NCBI GenBank assembly: GCA_028023455.1
Contig: JAQFVV010012442.1
Span: 1,072,501-1,136,500, forward strand
Direction of reading: 5' to 3'
DNA: 64,000 bases
From: Epiperipatus broadwayi
Lineage: Eukaryota; Onychophora; Udeonychophora; Euonychophora; Peripatidae
In this document: piece by piece, positions 1 through 9,709 of the stretch
Layout: every line of letters starts with the position of its first letter
Position numbering within the stretch: position 1 is the stretch's first letter
The notes under the pieces: generated by a model
Databases searched by the model: none
The model's input: only the letters and a program-made list of their open reading frames with translations
What the model was told of the DNA's origin: nothing
Program-made: the position numbers and the translations under genes

Positions 1-719
1 TGAAAAATCACACTATCCTGATTATTCAGATTAATCCTGTTTTGAAGGAAAAATTGTCTTAATCCTTTTTCTTCACATCACCATTATAACTGTCTTTTTA
101 TAACACACAATTGTTGTAAAAAAATAATTTAACTGATTTTCTTTTTTTTTCTTCTTCAACATGTAATAAATGTAGATTTCTTTATGCAATGTACACACAC
201 TTTATCATCCAAATAATTTATAAAAACTGGCCTATAAAATAATCTGAATGCTTTTTAGAAATTACAATTTTAATATCTAAAATTAAATCATTAACCTTCA
301 AACCCTAAATTATAATCATATAAAAACAAAATAAAAACAGATAATAATACAATATTAGAATCTAACAAATGCAGACTGGTTTTGAAGAAAGTTTAATATT
401 TGAAGTATAAAATGACAACTAAATAGCTTACATACACACTGCCTATATATGTGTTATAACCCTATAAAAATTAACTATTGAATAAGAAGAAGGTGAGTAC
501 TACTCTTTGAGTTTTATCAACACACAGACAGCTAAAGGACATAACTGTTGTCCCCACTTTTTTCTGTCTTAGGCTTTATAGAAGTTGACCCTGTAGGGTT
601 TAAACTTGGGTGCCTACAGCTTCCTTTTTTATATAAAAATGTGATGATGATTTTTGTTCCACATTTTCTTTCATGCACATTATTACAAATTTAAATACTG
701 ACTAAATTGTAATGGCACA
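1..719 (-). mobile_element. Partial LTR of gypsy-type retroelement (3' LTR, cut by window edge)
   Basis: Read on the minus strand, this begins TGTGCCATTACAATTTAGTC at 719 and continues through the same landmarks as the LTRs at 36,967 and 47,432, including the aggaagctgtagg and caagtttaaaccctacag segments (roughly 565-630 here). It directly follows a polypurine tract at 723-734, so it is the 3' LTR of an element lying on the minus strand whose internal part is to the right. The rest of the LTR lies beyond the window edge. It is clearly diverged from the 36.9-50.8 kb copy, so it is an independent and probably older insertion. Confidence 0.8.
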
Positions 720-722
720 ACA

Positions 723-734
723 CCCCCCTCTTCT
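723..734 (-). promoter_or_regulatory. Polypurine tract (plus-strand primer) of left-edge LTR element
   Basis: On the minus strand this reads agaagagggggg and is followed by tgt and then the LTR start TGTGCC. The other copy shows the same arrangement at 47,416-47,431 (gaaggagggggaa, then tgt, then TGTGCC). A polypurine tract next to the 3' LTR primes plus-strand synthesis in LTR retrotransposons. Confidence 0.75.
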
Positions 735-1290
735 AATAAAATCATCAGCACCCTTGCCTTAACTATATATAATAAGAAAAGTATACCTAATAAAATAACA
801 CTAATAATGATAAATATAAAAAAAAATTCATAACTACTGGCAAACATCATCTAGATGTCCACCAAATCCCCTTTTCTTTAGAAAACGTGGCATCATGATT
901 TATTTGGAGATCTTTGCCAGGCTACTCTTCTGAAGGATAAAAGATCAAACTCCTAGCATTATAGGTTCCCTTATTCCCATCAAGAGTAGCAAGCATAAAA
1001 GCATTCTCTTCTATTTTCTTAATAATTTGAAATGGCCCTTCATACAAATGCAGACACTTTTTAAATCGGTTTCTTTGGGGGTTGATAACATACAGATCAT
1101 CATATCAGGACCACTCTAGCTCTTGAGTCTTACTTTGGGCTTTTAACTTTTGTAAATCATATTGTGGTCTGCATAAAATTGCAAATATATATTCAGTCCA
1201 TTTTTGATATCTTTATTTTTCATTTTGACTGGATACTTATAATATACATCTGGATGATTTATTTTATGTAATCTTGGATTACAGAATCCA
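735..1290 (-). pseudogene. Integrase C-terminal tail of gypsy-type Pol
   Basis: Minus-strand translation from about 1,230 down to the stop at 922-924 gives a Pol C-terminus of the Ty3/gypsy type. Readable parts are LYEGPFQIIKKIEENAFML followed by DGNKGTYNARS and FYPSEE before the stop. This matches the usual integrase ending, in which a (K/Y)GPFxI strand precedes a gene-3'-end peptide. The same peptide, more degraded, lies at 47,060-47,245. This copy keeps an extra stretch around DLYVINPQRNRFKK that the 47-kb copy has lost. At least two in-frame stops show it is dead. Similarity fades near 1,290, so the rest of Pol is missing or too diverged to read. Confidence 0.65.
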
Positions 1291-2670
1291 CATAGAAATA
1301 TGAACTCTTGATACAACACATAATATACCTTTAATTTTTTCAGAGAGATAGACTATCTATACCATACATAGTTTATCTTAAAACTTTCCAGAAAGATTAA
1401 CTCTCTGTACCATATATAACTTGTTTTTTAAATTTATAGTATGCAATCAGATTATTGAGTGATATAGAGTCTGATGGATGGACATAAAATCCTATCTCCA
1501 TCCACTGTATTCAAATACCTTCCCAGGTGAAATTAATTAAGATTTTATAAATTGTTAGAGTGTTTATAGTACTTTATTTATAAAATTTATAGTTAAAATG
1601 TTGATCTTAATTATTTGGAAAATAGAGAAAGTGGACATTGGCTATGGGAAATTCAGCCAAGGTCAACTATAGACGTAATCACTGGGAGAGTATTCATTCA
1701 TCACTGATAATTCACATCAGATTGTTAATTTTCCACACTTTATTGTTATGAAGCCCTGAGACAAAATTATCATACTGGAAATAAGAGTAAACATAGAAAA
1801 TTAATGGGGGAAAATAAAGAAAAGTTTTAGAATTAACCATTACAAGATTAACATTCGCAAGACTGAGTTATTATTGAAAGTGAGGTAGATTGAGAGATTA
1901 GGAGGATGATAGTGGGTATAGAAATAAATTTAATTTCCATAAATTTTAATTGTGACTTTGATGTTAAATGGATAGGAAGTTTTCTGAGAGATTTATAATA
2001 TAGTGGAAATTGAGTTTACATTTTAATCTCTCCAATATATATAATAAATCGCAAGAATATTAGTAGTAGTAATATCGCTCTCAGTGTTTATTTGTTGATA
2101 ATTTTATTTATTACCCAGTTATTGGATATTAGTGTCAATAATTAAGTGTATTATTATTAAATAATAATTAGTATATTGTATTTTCATTAGAGTTACAAGT
2201 TGGAGCCCTGGCAATTTTATAATTAAATGCCCCATCACAATCAATCCTAAGGCCGGCCGCTCTGGAGATAGTGTGTGTGTGCGGTAGAGGCGGTTGGTGT
2301 GCTCCGTTCGTCTTTCCAGAGATTACAATATATATATAATCTTATAATTAAATATTAATAAATACACTAACACAAATATATATATATAAAATACAACTTT
2401 AAAAACATTTATCCACCTAGAAGCGTTTCGTAGTTTCTGTCAACTAACTAATTCTTTTTTATGGTATCTTCAAACACGGTTTCAAAGTCTAGTCTTCCCA
2501 CAATTTATTAATTTTAACATTTACCATCTGTCTTATTATTAAGTTATAGTTACATTTATATATTAACATAGCTTTTTATTATTATTTTTTTAATGTTGTT
2601 TCTTTCAATTTGTATTATTTTCACATTACTATAATCAAAATTACAATCATGTATAAATAATCTACTACAA
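1291..2670. other. Unassigned AT-rich DNA with one short GC-rich island
   Basis: I recognise no gene here. The stretch contains a GC-rich island at about 2,248-2,325 (aaggccggccgctctggaga and following gtgtgtgcggtagaggcggttgg) that stands out in the AT-rich surroundings. Just before it, gttacaag at 2,191-2,198 followed by ttggagccctggca resembles an LTR end next to a primer-binding site, but only one copy is visible (see findings). Confidence 0.4.
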
Positions 2671-3040
2671 TCATAAAAAAAACTGATGTTGAAACATTGT
2701 CATTTCCATTACAATTTCGTTTACTTTTTTAACTATTTTTAATAACTGCAAGTGTTTTTTAGTTCTTTTTTTTAATGTAGATATTGATCCCTTTATATAG
2801 CCATTACCATATTTACATCTCCATTTATATATTATGCTATTTTGGTTTAAAAATGATGTTTTAGATTTTGAATTATTTATTAAATATTTTGAATTATTTG
2901 TTACTTTACCCAGATGATACATAAAATACAATTTCACATATATATCTTATACAATTCACTTGTTCGCTTTTAGGGGGACAAAAGTGTTTAAAGTTGTATT
3001 TCATATTTATATATGTTATTGTATTTATTAAGATTTAATT
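2671..3040 (-). pseudogene. Penelope-like element GIY-YIG endonuclease fragment
   Basis: An 88-residue open frame (2937 to 2671) and its frameshifted upstream part read as the C-terminal end of a Penelope-like polyprotein. The diagnostic stretch is IIYKWRCKYGNGYIKGS followed by TLKKRTKKH. It corresponds to the GIY-YIG consensus, IYK.xCxCGxxYIGExxxxLxxRxxEH. The second tyrosine-isoleucine pair is present, but the G of YIG has become K. The fragments at 5,252 and 27,786 match, so this is one local family. In PLEs this domain follows the reverse transcriptase and nicks the target. No RT domain is attached here. The pieces are out of frame with each other. Confidence 0.6.
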
Positions 3041-3289
3041 AAAAGATTATGTATATAACATAGAAGAAATACAGATATTGAATAAAAATATCACGCGCGC
3101 ACTTACACACATACATACTGTACATAACAAATCCTAACACAATTTATTTGCTTTTTTTTTTTTTTGTTTTAATCTAAATTAAAGTTTTCTATTGAAATTT
3201 ATATGAACACATGGGCTGTATAGAAATTAATTACTTCAATCACAAGTTTTAAAAATTAATCATCATAGGTCTTTCCCAGGACAAGAGCA

Positions 3290-4505
3290 GAATGTAGCCA
3301 CATCATAAATTCATTCATTTTTGCATTACTATCTTCATTTCCCATTTTTTCAATTTCATGTAACTATCCCCATCTTATATATCATCCAGTAATGTCATTC
3401 TTTTCCATCTTTTCTTTTTGCTTCCATTCACAATTCCTTACAAGATATTTTTCTGTCAACCATATTTTCTTTTTAATATGTGGTTAACCCAGATTCTCTT
3501 TCTCTTTATAATTTCTTCAATCAATCTTCTTTCAATTACTTTTTCAAAATTTCTTCATTTGTTGTTTTCCTCAAAGTCTGTGATCATGTTAGTTTTAAAA
3601 AATGTAACTTTATTTTAATATTCCTATTACATTCAACTACTAGTAATATCACACACATTTGTTGTTTGACAGTACCAGCAGGAGATTCAAACCTGCCCCT
3701 TATATTTATGATATTGGATTTTGCTGTAACACTAACGAACTGAGCCACCCTGCATTCATCTAACAATTTTTGTCCATTCTTCTCTTTGTACAATTGTCAA
3801 AGGATTCTGATCTGTCCTAATTATATGACCATGAGTTAGTACACTCCACACATATCACTTAATTAAACTTTTTTTAATACTCTCTTTAAATATTTCCAAA
3901 TTATTTTTTAATAAATGTCTTATTTTCCTGTTATTCTTCTTTTAACTTCATCTTCACTTTTTTTATTCTCACTCAACCAACTACCCAAATATGTAAACAG
4001 TTTTACCTATTAAATTGTGTTGTTATGGATTTCAATTTGCAGTTTTTTTTCTATTCCTGCCTTTGCATAAACATGTAATCATTTCAATGTTAATTCTCAT
4101 TCCATATTTTATACATCCTTCCTCCAGTTTATTCAACATATTCTGGAGACTCTTTTTCTCATATATAAGCGTTTGATCGTATGTAAATCTTATACATTTT
4201 ATTAATCTATCTCCAACATTTTATCCTCCACTGTTTAATTAATTATTTAACATCTCTTCACAATAAATATTAAAAATAACAGATGACATAGTGCATACTT
4301 GTGTAACTCCTTTTTTTATATTTATTTCATAAATTTAATTATTCTTCAGTCTAATTCTTAAACATTGCCCAGTATACATATTCCAAATTAATCTTTTTTT
4401 TTTCCCAAAATACTTCTTTATTTTTAAGATTATCATAACTTTATTCTAGATTACTTTATCAAATGATTTTTTTTCAAATCCACAAAACAAATAACAATTT
4501 ATTTA
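3290..4505 (-). pseudogene. RTE-like LINE reverse-transcriptase C-terminal half (interrupted)
   Basis: Minus-strand reading from 4,505 down gives ordered but broken LINE motifs. KKSFDKV (from the usual F.DFEKAFDKV) comes first, then INIKKGVTQVCTMSS (from GVRQGCxLSP). Next is IRFTYDQTLIYE, the catalytic YADD block with the aspartates lost, then LQNMLNKLEEGCIKYGMRIN and YLGSWLSENKKSEDEVKRRI. The C-terminal peptide RRLIEEIIKRKRIWVNHIL ends the series. This order is that of RTE/BovB-type ORFs. Stops and frameshifts are frequent. A SINE interrupts it at 3,640-3,750, and PLE sequence lies upstream of it. The endonuclease half at 6,060-7,640 may be the front of the same copy, split by that insertion. 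Confidence 0.6.
3628..3762 (-). mobile_element. tRNA-like SINE (3640-3750) with 12-bp imperfect target duplications
   Basis: On the minus strand 3750-3640 starts GGGTGGCTCAGTTCGTTAGT, a good pol III A box, and about 45 nt later has GGTTTGAATCTCC, a B box flanked by GCAGG and CCTGC. After ctggtactgtcaaacaac it ends in a short non-tRNA tail. Imperfect direct repeats flank it: tgcattcatcta (3751-3762) and tacattcaacta (3628-3639), 10 of 12 identical on the plus strand. The insertion falls inside LINE coding sequence. The T arm is slipped by one base and no acceptor stem forms, so I call a SINE rather than a tRNA gene. It is unusually short. Confidence 0.55.
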
Positions 4506-4554
4506 TCTTTTATCAATGTGTATGTATATGTATGTATATATGCTTCGGTTATTT

Positions 4555-4700
4555 TTTATGAAAAAAATGAGTTAAAAAGAAGAATAAAGGAAACTTTGAT
4601 AATAAAACTCCTTGATTCTGAGGCTATCAATCTTATGAAGACTTCTTTTGATATTAAGTGAAGGTGGAGTTTGAAATGAATTATAGGAAGGTTTGTTAGT
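4555..4700 (+). pseudogene. Possible Penelope-like C-terminal scrap
   Basis: A short readable stretch, ELKRRIKETLIIKLLDSEAI, resembles the end of PLE polyproteins that follows the GIY-YIG domain (basic segment, then a K..LI..L element). It sits on the same strand as the PLE fragment starting at 5,031. The evidence is composition and context only, and other sources are possible. Confidence 0.25.
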
Positions 4701-4704
4701 TTGT

Positions 4705-4789
4705 ATGTATATATATATATATATATTCCTTTAGGTTGATTTAAATAAAAAAAAAAAAAAATCCTTTAGGTTGATTTTCACTTGAGAAG

Positions 4790-4823
<34 letters not shown>

Positions 4824-4847
4824 CTTTAGGTTATTTTCACTTAGAAG

Positions 4848-4895
<48 letters not shown>

Positions 4896-4932
4896 CTTTA
4901 GGTTGATTTTCACTTGAGAAGGTCTATTTGTA
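4705..4932 (+). repeat. Minisatellite with embedded (TA)n
   Basis: Four copies of a unit ttcctttaggttgattttcacttgagaaggtcta (variants at about 4727, 4762, 4821 and 4891) are separated by (TA)n runs of differing length. The first is cut short and ends in a poly-A run. The open frame across it is just the translated repeat. Confidence 0.85.
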
Positions 4933-5030
4933 GTAGATGAAAGCATGGTTGTGTAAGGATTTTAGTAAAATTTTGAATTTAATCTAGTATTGTATTGTTT
5001 TATGGTTTTGCATATATATAATATGATTCG

Positions 5031-5800
5031 ATGTCTGTATTTTCAAAAGTGTCAATGTCAAACAAAATGGCAGGTTTGAAGTCCTTCTTATTTAGAAATA
5101 ATAGCATTTGCAAATATTCATCAGATAAAGGTAAAAATATTGAAATATACTTGAATGAATTGTTAAGTGTTGGCTATAGTTATAATCACACATATAATGT
5201 TATTAGAGATTTTAATACAAAATAATAAAAATAAAAATTTTAATAATAATATTGATTTTCCTGCTAATAAAAAAAATATGGATATCAATCCCATATATTT
5301 CAAATTATCAAGTAGAGTTTATAAGGAAAATTTATAAAGATATATGTGATATTGCATTTTACACACCTCTCACATTAAATAAATTAATAAATAACTCCAA
5401 AAATAAAACCTCATTTATAAATAAAAAGTGTGTCATTTATAAATGGATACGTAGGTGTGGCAGTAAATATATAGGTGAATCTAGATGTACATTGGAAAAA
5501 AGAACTAAATAACACATGCTATTATTAAAATGAGTTCAGAAATCAAAACCAAATTGCATAGTAGATAATAATATTTCAGCATAAGTTTTTTACGACCATA
5601 ATAAGTTATGTATTTATGGTTTTGACTTCAATTTTAACAGTGTAAAAATATTGCAAATTGAAAAAGAAAAGAAAAATAAAGGAGGCTATGGTAATATACA
5701 AATATAAACATGATTTAATTAACAGGCAAGGAGAAAACATTAAGATCACAGAATTGTGGGAAAGTTAGCATTTCAAATCTTTAGTTGAAACAGATTACAG
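5031..5800 (+). pseudogene. Penelope-like element fragment with GIY-YIG endonuclease
   Basis: Two consecutive frames belong together. The first (5031-5225) includes IYLNELLSVGYSYNHTYNVI, like the segment between RT and endonuclease in PLEs. The second (5252-5512) carries CVIYKWIRRCGSKYIGESRC followed by TLEKRTK, a GIY-YIG core that retains Y-x11-YIGE and the arginine. A stop replaces the residue after RTK, where family members read EH. Further down, a lysine-rich C-terminal part (about 5,640-5,700, ILQIEKEKKNKGGYGN) is still readable. The fragments are frameshifted relative to one another. It lies between minus-strand LINE pieces, which suggests insertion into that LINE. A (TA)n tract follows at 5,871. 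Confidence 0.6.
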
Positions 5801-5868
5801 GGATAATCGAAAGCGCTCCTAAGTGGATAAATTTTTTAATTATTTAGTTACTGTATTTACAAATATTC

Positions 5869-5870
<2 letters not shown>

Positions 5871-5949
<79 letters not shown>
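5871..5949. repeat. (TA)n microsatellite
   Basis: About 79 bp of TA repeats with one aa interruption near 5,911. It separates the PLE fragment on the left from LINE-derived DNA on the right. Confidence 0.95.
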
Positions 5950-5954
<5 letters not shown>

Positions 5955-6059
5955 ATGCCAACCTTTTCCTTATCTGATGGTCAAAATGATCTCCAATAAA
6001 TCTTTGACTTAAAATCCTCATCTCTTCATGTTTGACAACTGTCTTTTTTAGCAAATGAA

Positions 6060-7640
6060 ATAATTTATAGATCTAAAAAATCTTCAGGACTTCTAACTAT
6101 GATATATCAAATTCAATTACAACTATTTTTTTTCTTTTCTGAGCCAATTTAATATTTTGAACAAATATATTGAAAGAATGCTAAGTAGTAATAAATCTAA
6201 ATTATCTTTTATGTGTGTATTTTCATTTTACCAGACATTATATCAAATTGCAAAGTCCAAATATTACTTCTATAATAAATTCCTCTATTTATTTAAAAAA
6301 TTCTATAGATATTGTATCTAATCCATCAACATTACTAATCTTTATTTGTGAAAATTGACTTTATTACTTCATATGGCAATATACCCATATTTCTATCATT
6401 TATTTCAATATCTTCTTCATTTTCATGTTTATTATTAATTAAATAATTTTCTTTTCTAACTAGATACTGAAGATATTATTTCCATCATTTTAATACATCA
6501 ATGCTATCAGTTCATCTCTTTTCATTTTAATCTGCATTATCACTTGCAAACCATGTGGCATTTTAAATTCTATTAAATATGAGATCGTACATTTTCACCT
6601 GTTGAAGTATTTCTATTTCTCTATATTATTGTTTTATCATTTTTTTCTTTCAAAATCTGTTTCTTTTCTTAGCTTATTATTATTTTTTTCTTATAGACTT
6701 TACCTTTCCAATATTGACATACTTTCATTGTCTTTGTACTACTTCCTATTTAACTGAAAAGTGTCTATTTCATTTTCAGTGTCTTTAATAATCCTTCTTT
6801 AATCCTATACAATTATTATCAGAATTAGTAATAACTTCATCAACATTATCATTTTTGTTATATTTTCACACATTAACTAAATTTTCCTATCAACATTTCC
6901 CTCAATTTATTAATACCTATCTTCCAAATAATTTCCTGACTTTTATTATTTTTGAATTCAATTTTAATTCAGTCATAACCAAATTATGATCCAACATTAA
7001 GTCAGCAAGAGGTATAACATGCAAATTTTAATAGCATTTTTGTATTTATTCTAAATCAATATATAACCATTTGGATAATTTTCTCTCCTGGAACTTTGCA
7101 TGCATACAATCTTTTTATATCATTTTTAAATCAAGTGTTTGTAATTACAACCCATTCTCCTCACAAAATTATACATGCTAGCTACCTCATTCATTTCTTT
7201 TTTCAGTACCATAATCTCCAACAACTTTTTTACCTTTTCTCACAATAGTAATTCAATCACCCAATATCAATATACATCCATTTATTTTTCTTTGGTTGGA
7301 TATTTTAACTGATCTTCACATATTTTTATCAGTATCAATATCATCATGACTAGTAGTCAACATATAAATTTGTAAAATCACCAAATTACTAGGACTTGCA
7401 GTTATTTTCAACTTTTCAGCCGATTCTCAATAAAATTTACTTTTGACACATTATTCCAAACTTACTTTCCAACAGTAATTCCAACTCTGATATTTGGTCT
7501 ATCACCACCTGCATAAAATAACTTAATATTTCTACTATTTACTTCACTACAGCCCTCTACTTCACATAATAATTGAGATAATTAATTTCTAGACATCCCA
7601 CCCTTTTATTTAATTTAAATATAATAACTCATTTGGGGGA
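6060..7640 (-). pseudogene. LINE APE-type endonuclease and linker region, heavily decayed
   Basis: Minus-strand translation from about 7,570 gives GDRPNIRVGITVGK, an endonuclease block like GVGIxV in RTE-type LINEs. It is followed by a degenerate SVYAP-region block, then GDYGTEKRNE with CEENGL (compare GDFNxxxG..NExG..L..F...N.L). VIPLADLMLDHNLVMTELKL comes next and corresponds to the conserved SDH block, here LDH. Below about 6,900 only scattered lysine-rich linker peptides can be followed, toward a weak pre-RT region near 6,400. Stops are frequent. It is on the same strand as the RT half at 3,290-4,505 and could be the 5' part of that copy. Confidence 0.5.
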
Positions 7641-7828
7641 TTAATAAAACAATTATCATTGTCATTTAAGTACATGGCAAATAAAAGTCTTCACTTATGT
7701 AAATATAATTTTGTAATAATTGTACAGTAAATAAAAGCATATATATATATTGCAGGTTCATCCGTGTTAAAAACTTTTAATATTAATATACTGACGTTTC
7801 AACTTGGTCACACAAGCCATCCACAGAG

Positions 7829-8545
7829 TTATAAAAGGTAGAAAGATGGTTGTAGAGGCGCTACAATCACTGATTTGTATAAAATGTTAAAATTCCACCA
7901 ATAGCAAAAAATGTTAAATTTAGGAATGTTTTTTAAACAAATATTTCCAAATAGGAGGAAGTTTGCATGTATCATCTCACTTATTGATACAATCTGGCCT
8001 TTTAAGTATCTCAATGGCTTCTCTAATTTTGCATTAGTAGAGATTATCACATCTGGATATGATCCTGGTACTAGAAAAATCAATTTTATAGCCTGAATCT
8101 ATAGTATGGAGTGAGAGTGCTGATGATGATGAGTGTTGTTTAACTGCATTAGCATGCTCATCTCTCCTAACATTGATGCGATGATTACTCATACCTATGT
8201 AAGAAGCTTTACAATTTTTACATGAAATTTGATAGACACCATGAGATTCAAGAGGGATTGAATCCTTATAGGCTTGGTTATTATATAGCTGATCTTTTGA
8301 TGAGCAGAAAATGCTATATCTATATTATAGCATTTTAATATATGTCCAATACTGTCTGTAGTTCCTTTTACATATGGAACACAAATCCTAATAGCTGATT
8401 TATCATCTTTTTGTTTCGTATTTTGTCTATTTTGGGCTTGAAATAAGGCTTTTTTTTATAAATTTGTAATTATAACTATTTGCTAATAAAACACTATTAA
8501 TATGATTTATTTATTCTTTCAGATGTGTCTCATCTGAAAGGTTAA
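7829..8545 (-). pseudogene. PLE GIY-YIG endonuclease, left palindrome arm
   Basis: Read on the minus strand, this arm carries the best-preserved endonuclease in the window. In order it shows FKKALFQAQNR-like linker, a segment ending IAFSAHQKIS, then GVYQISCKNCKASYIGMSNH with RINVRRDEHANAV. SALSLHTIDSGYKIDF and KIREAIEILKRPDC close the domain. The GIY-like (GVY) and YIG triads, the arginine and the REAIEI glutamate expected in the active site are all present, as is a Cys pair (CKNC) typical of PLE endonucleases. The frame is broken by an A-run frameshift near 8,445-8,460 and by a few stops. The reverse transcriptase that should precede it is absent. Confidence 0.75.
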
Positions 8546-8562
8546 TTGCTCTATTTAAAAGC

Positions 8563-9200
8563 TTAACCTTTCAGATGAGACACATCTGAAAGAAAAAATA
8601 AATCATATTAATAGTGTTTTATTAGCAAATAGTTATAATTACAAATTTATAAAAAAGCCTTATTTCAAGCCCAAAATAGACAAAATAGGAAACAAAAAGA
8701 TGATAAATCAGCTATTAGGATTTGTGTTCCATATGTAAAAAGAACTACAGACAGTATCGGGTGTATATTAAAACGCTATAATAAAGATATAGCATTTTCT
8801 GCTCATCAAAAGATCAGCAATATAATAACCAAGCCTAAGGATTCAATCCCTCTTGAATCTCTCATGGTGTTTATCAAATTTCATGTAAAAATTGTAAAGC
8901 TTCTTACATACGTATGAGTAATCATTGCATCAGTGTTAGGAGAGATGAGCACGCTAATGCAGTTAAACAACACTCTCACTCCATACTATAGATTCAGGTC
9001 ATAAAATTGATTTTTCTAGTACCAGGATCATATCCAGATGTGATAATCTCTACCAATGCAAAATTAGAGAAGCCATTGAGATACTTAAAAGGCCAGATTG
9101 TATCAATAAGTGAGATGATACATGCAAACTTCCTCCTATTTGGAAAGATTTGTTTAAAAAAAATTCCTAAATTTAACATTTTTTGCTATTGGTGGAATTT
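8563..9200 (+). pseudogene. PLE GIY-YIG endonuclease, right palindrome arm
   Basis: This is the plus-strand twin of the left arm. It begins LSDETHLKEKINHINSVLLA and runs in one frame to about 8,860, where a 2-nt insertion relative to the left arm shifts the frame just before GVYQISCKNCKASYI. In this copy YIG has become YIR. A 16-18 nt deletion lies in the SALSLH region, but the downstream part, with RIISRCDNLYQ and REAIEILKRPDC, remains clear. The open frame 9007-9384 is the out-of-phase remainder of this arm rather than a separate gene. Confidence 0.75.
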
Positions 9201-9382
9201 TAACATTTTATTCAAATCAGTGATTGTAGCGCCTCTACAACCATCTTTCTACCTTTTACAACTCTGTGGATGGCTTGTGTGGCCAAGTCGAAACATCAGT
9301 ATATTAATTATAAAAGTTTTTAACATGGATGAACCCGCAAAATATGTATTTTATATATTTAACCCGTGCAAATCTTCATTTT

Positions 9383-9385
<3 letters not shown>

Positions 9386-9417
<32 letters not shown>
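9386..9417. repeat. (TA)n microsatellite flanking PLE palindrome
   Basis: A TA tract directly adjoins the right terminus of the palindromic PLE. A shorter TA run (7741-7750) adjoins the left arm. Confidence 0.9.
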
Positions 9418-9420
<3 letters not shown>

Positions 9421-9585
9421 TTTTTAATTATACTATTGGAATTTTTTTCATAACTATTACTAATTTGAAATTAAATAAGAATAAAAAACAATGCTACAAT
9501 CTATATAATATTTGAAAAAAGCATACAAATTAAAAAGAAACCTTTACAATTAAAAGAAATTAAGATTAGCTTTTATTTCATTTGC

Positions 9586-9672
9586 ATGTACTGTACATAT
9601 TTTAAGTGAAGTTTTAATATATATATATATATATATATATTAAAACTTCACTTAAAATATGAATGGTACATC
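9586..9672. repeat. Hairpin-forming inverted repeat with (TA)n loop
   Basis: Arms 9586-9617 and 9640-9672 pair through catattttaagtgaagttttaa and its complement, closing a (TA)n loop. A second (TA)n tract follows at 9,679-9,706. This could be a MITE-like relic or a TA expansion inside a palindrome. Confidence 0.75.
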
Positions 9673-9675
9673 TAT

Positions 9676-9706
<31 letters not shown>

Positions 9707-9709
<3 letters not shown>

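Larger units (their letters stand above)
7751..9384. mobile_element. Head-to-head palindromic Penelope-like element ends
   Basis: Left arm 7751-8545 and right arm 8563-9339 are reverse complements of each other, separated by a 17-nt spacer. Each arm carries the C-terminal endonuclease part of a PLE, coding outward, so the two truncated 5' ends face each other. Outside the coding part both arms end in gttcatccgtgttaaaaac or its complement. The right side then runs on through aatatgtattttatatattt and a cccgtgcaaatcttc block into (TA)n; the left arm is followed outward directly by (TA)n. The arms differ by scattered substitutions, one 16-18 nt deletion near 8,980, and small indels. The same terminal sequence recurs at 16,388-16,498. 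Confidence 0.85.

Noticed and set aside
3640-3750. Functional tRNA gene
   Set aside because: A and B boxes are present, but the acceptor stem does not form, the T arm is slipped, and target duplications surround it.
9007-9384. 125-residue frame as a separate gene
   Set aside because: It lies in the right arm of the PLE palindrome, out of phase with the endonuclease reading, and its twin appears in the left arm.
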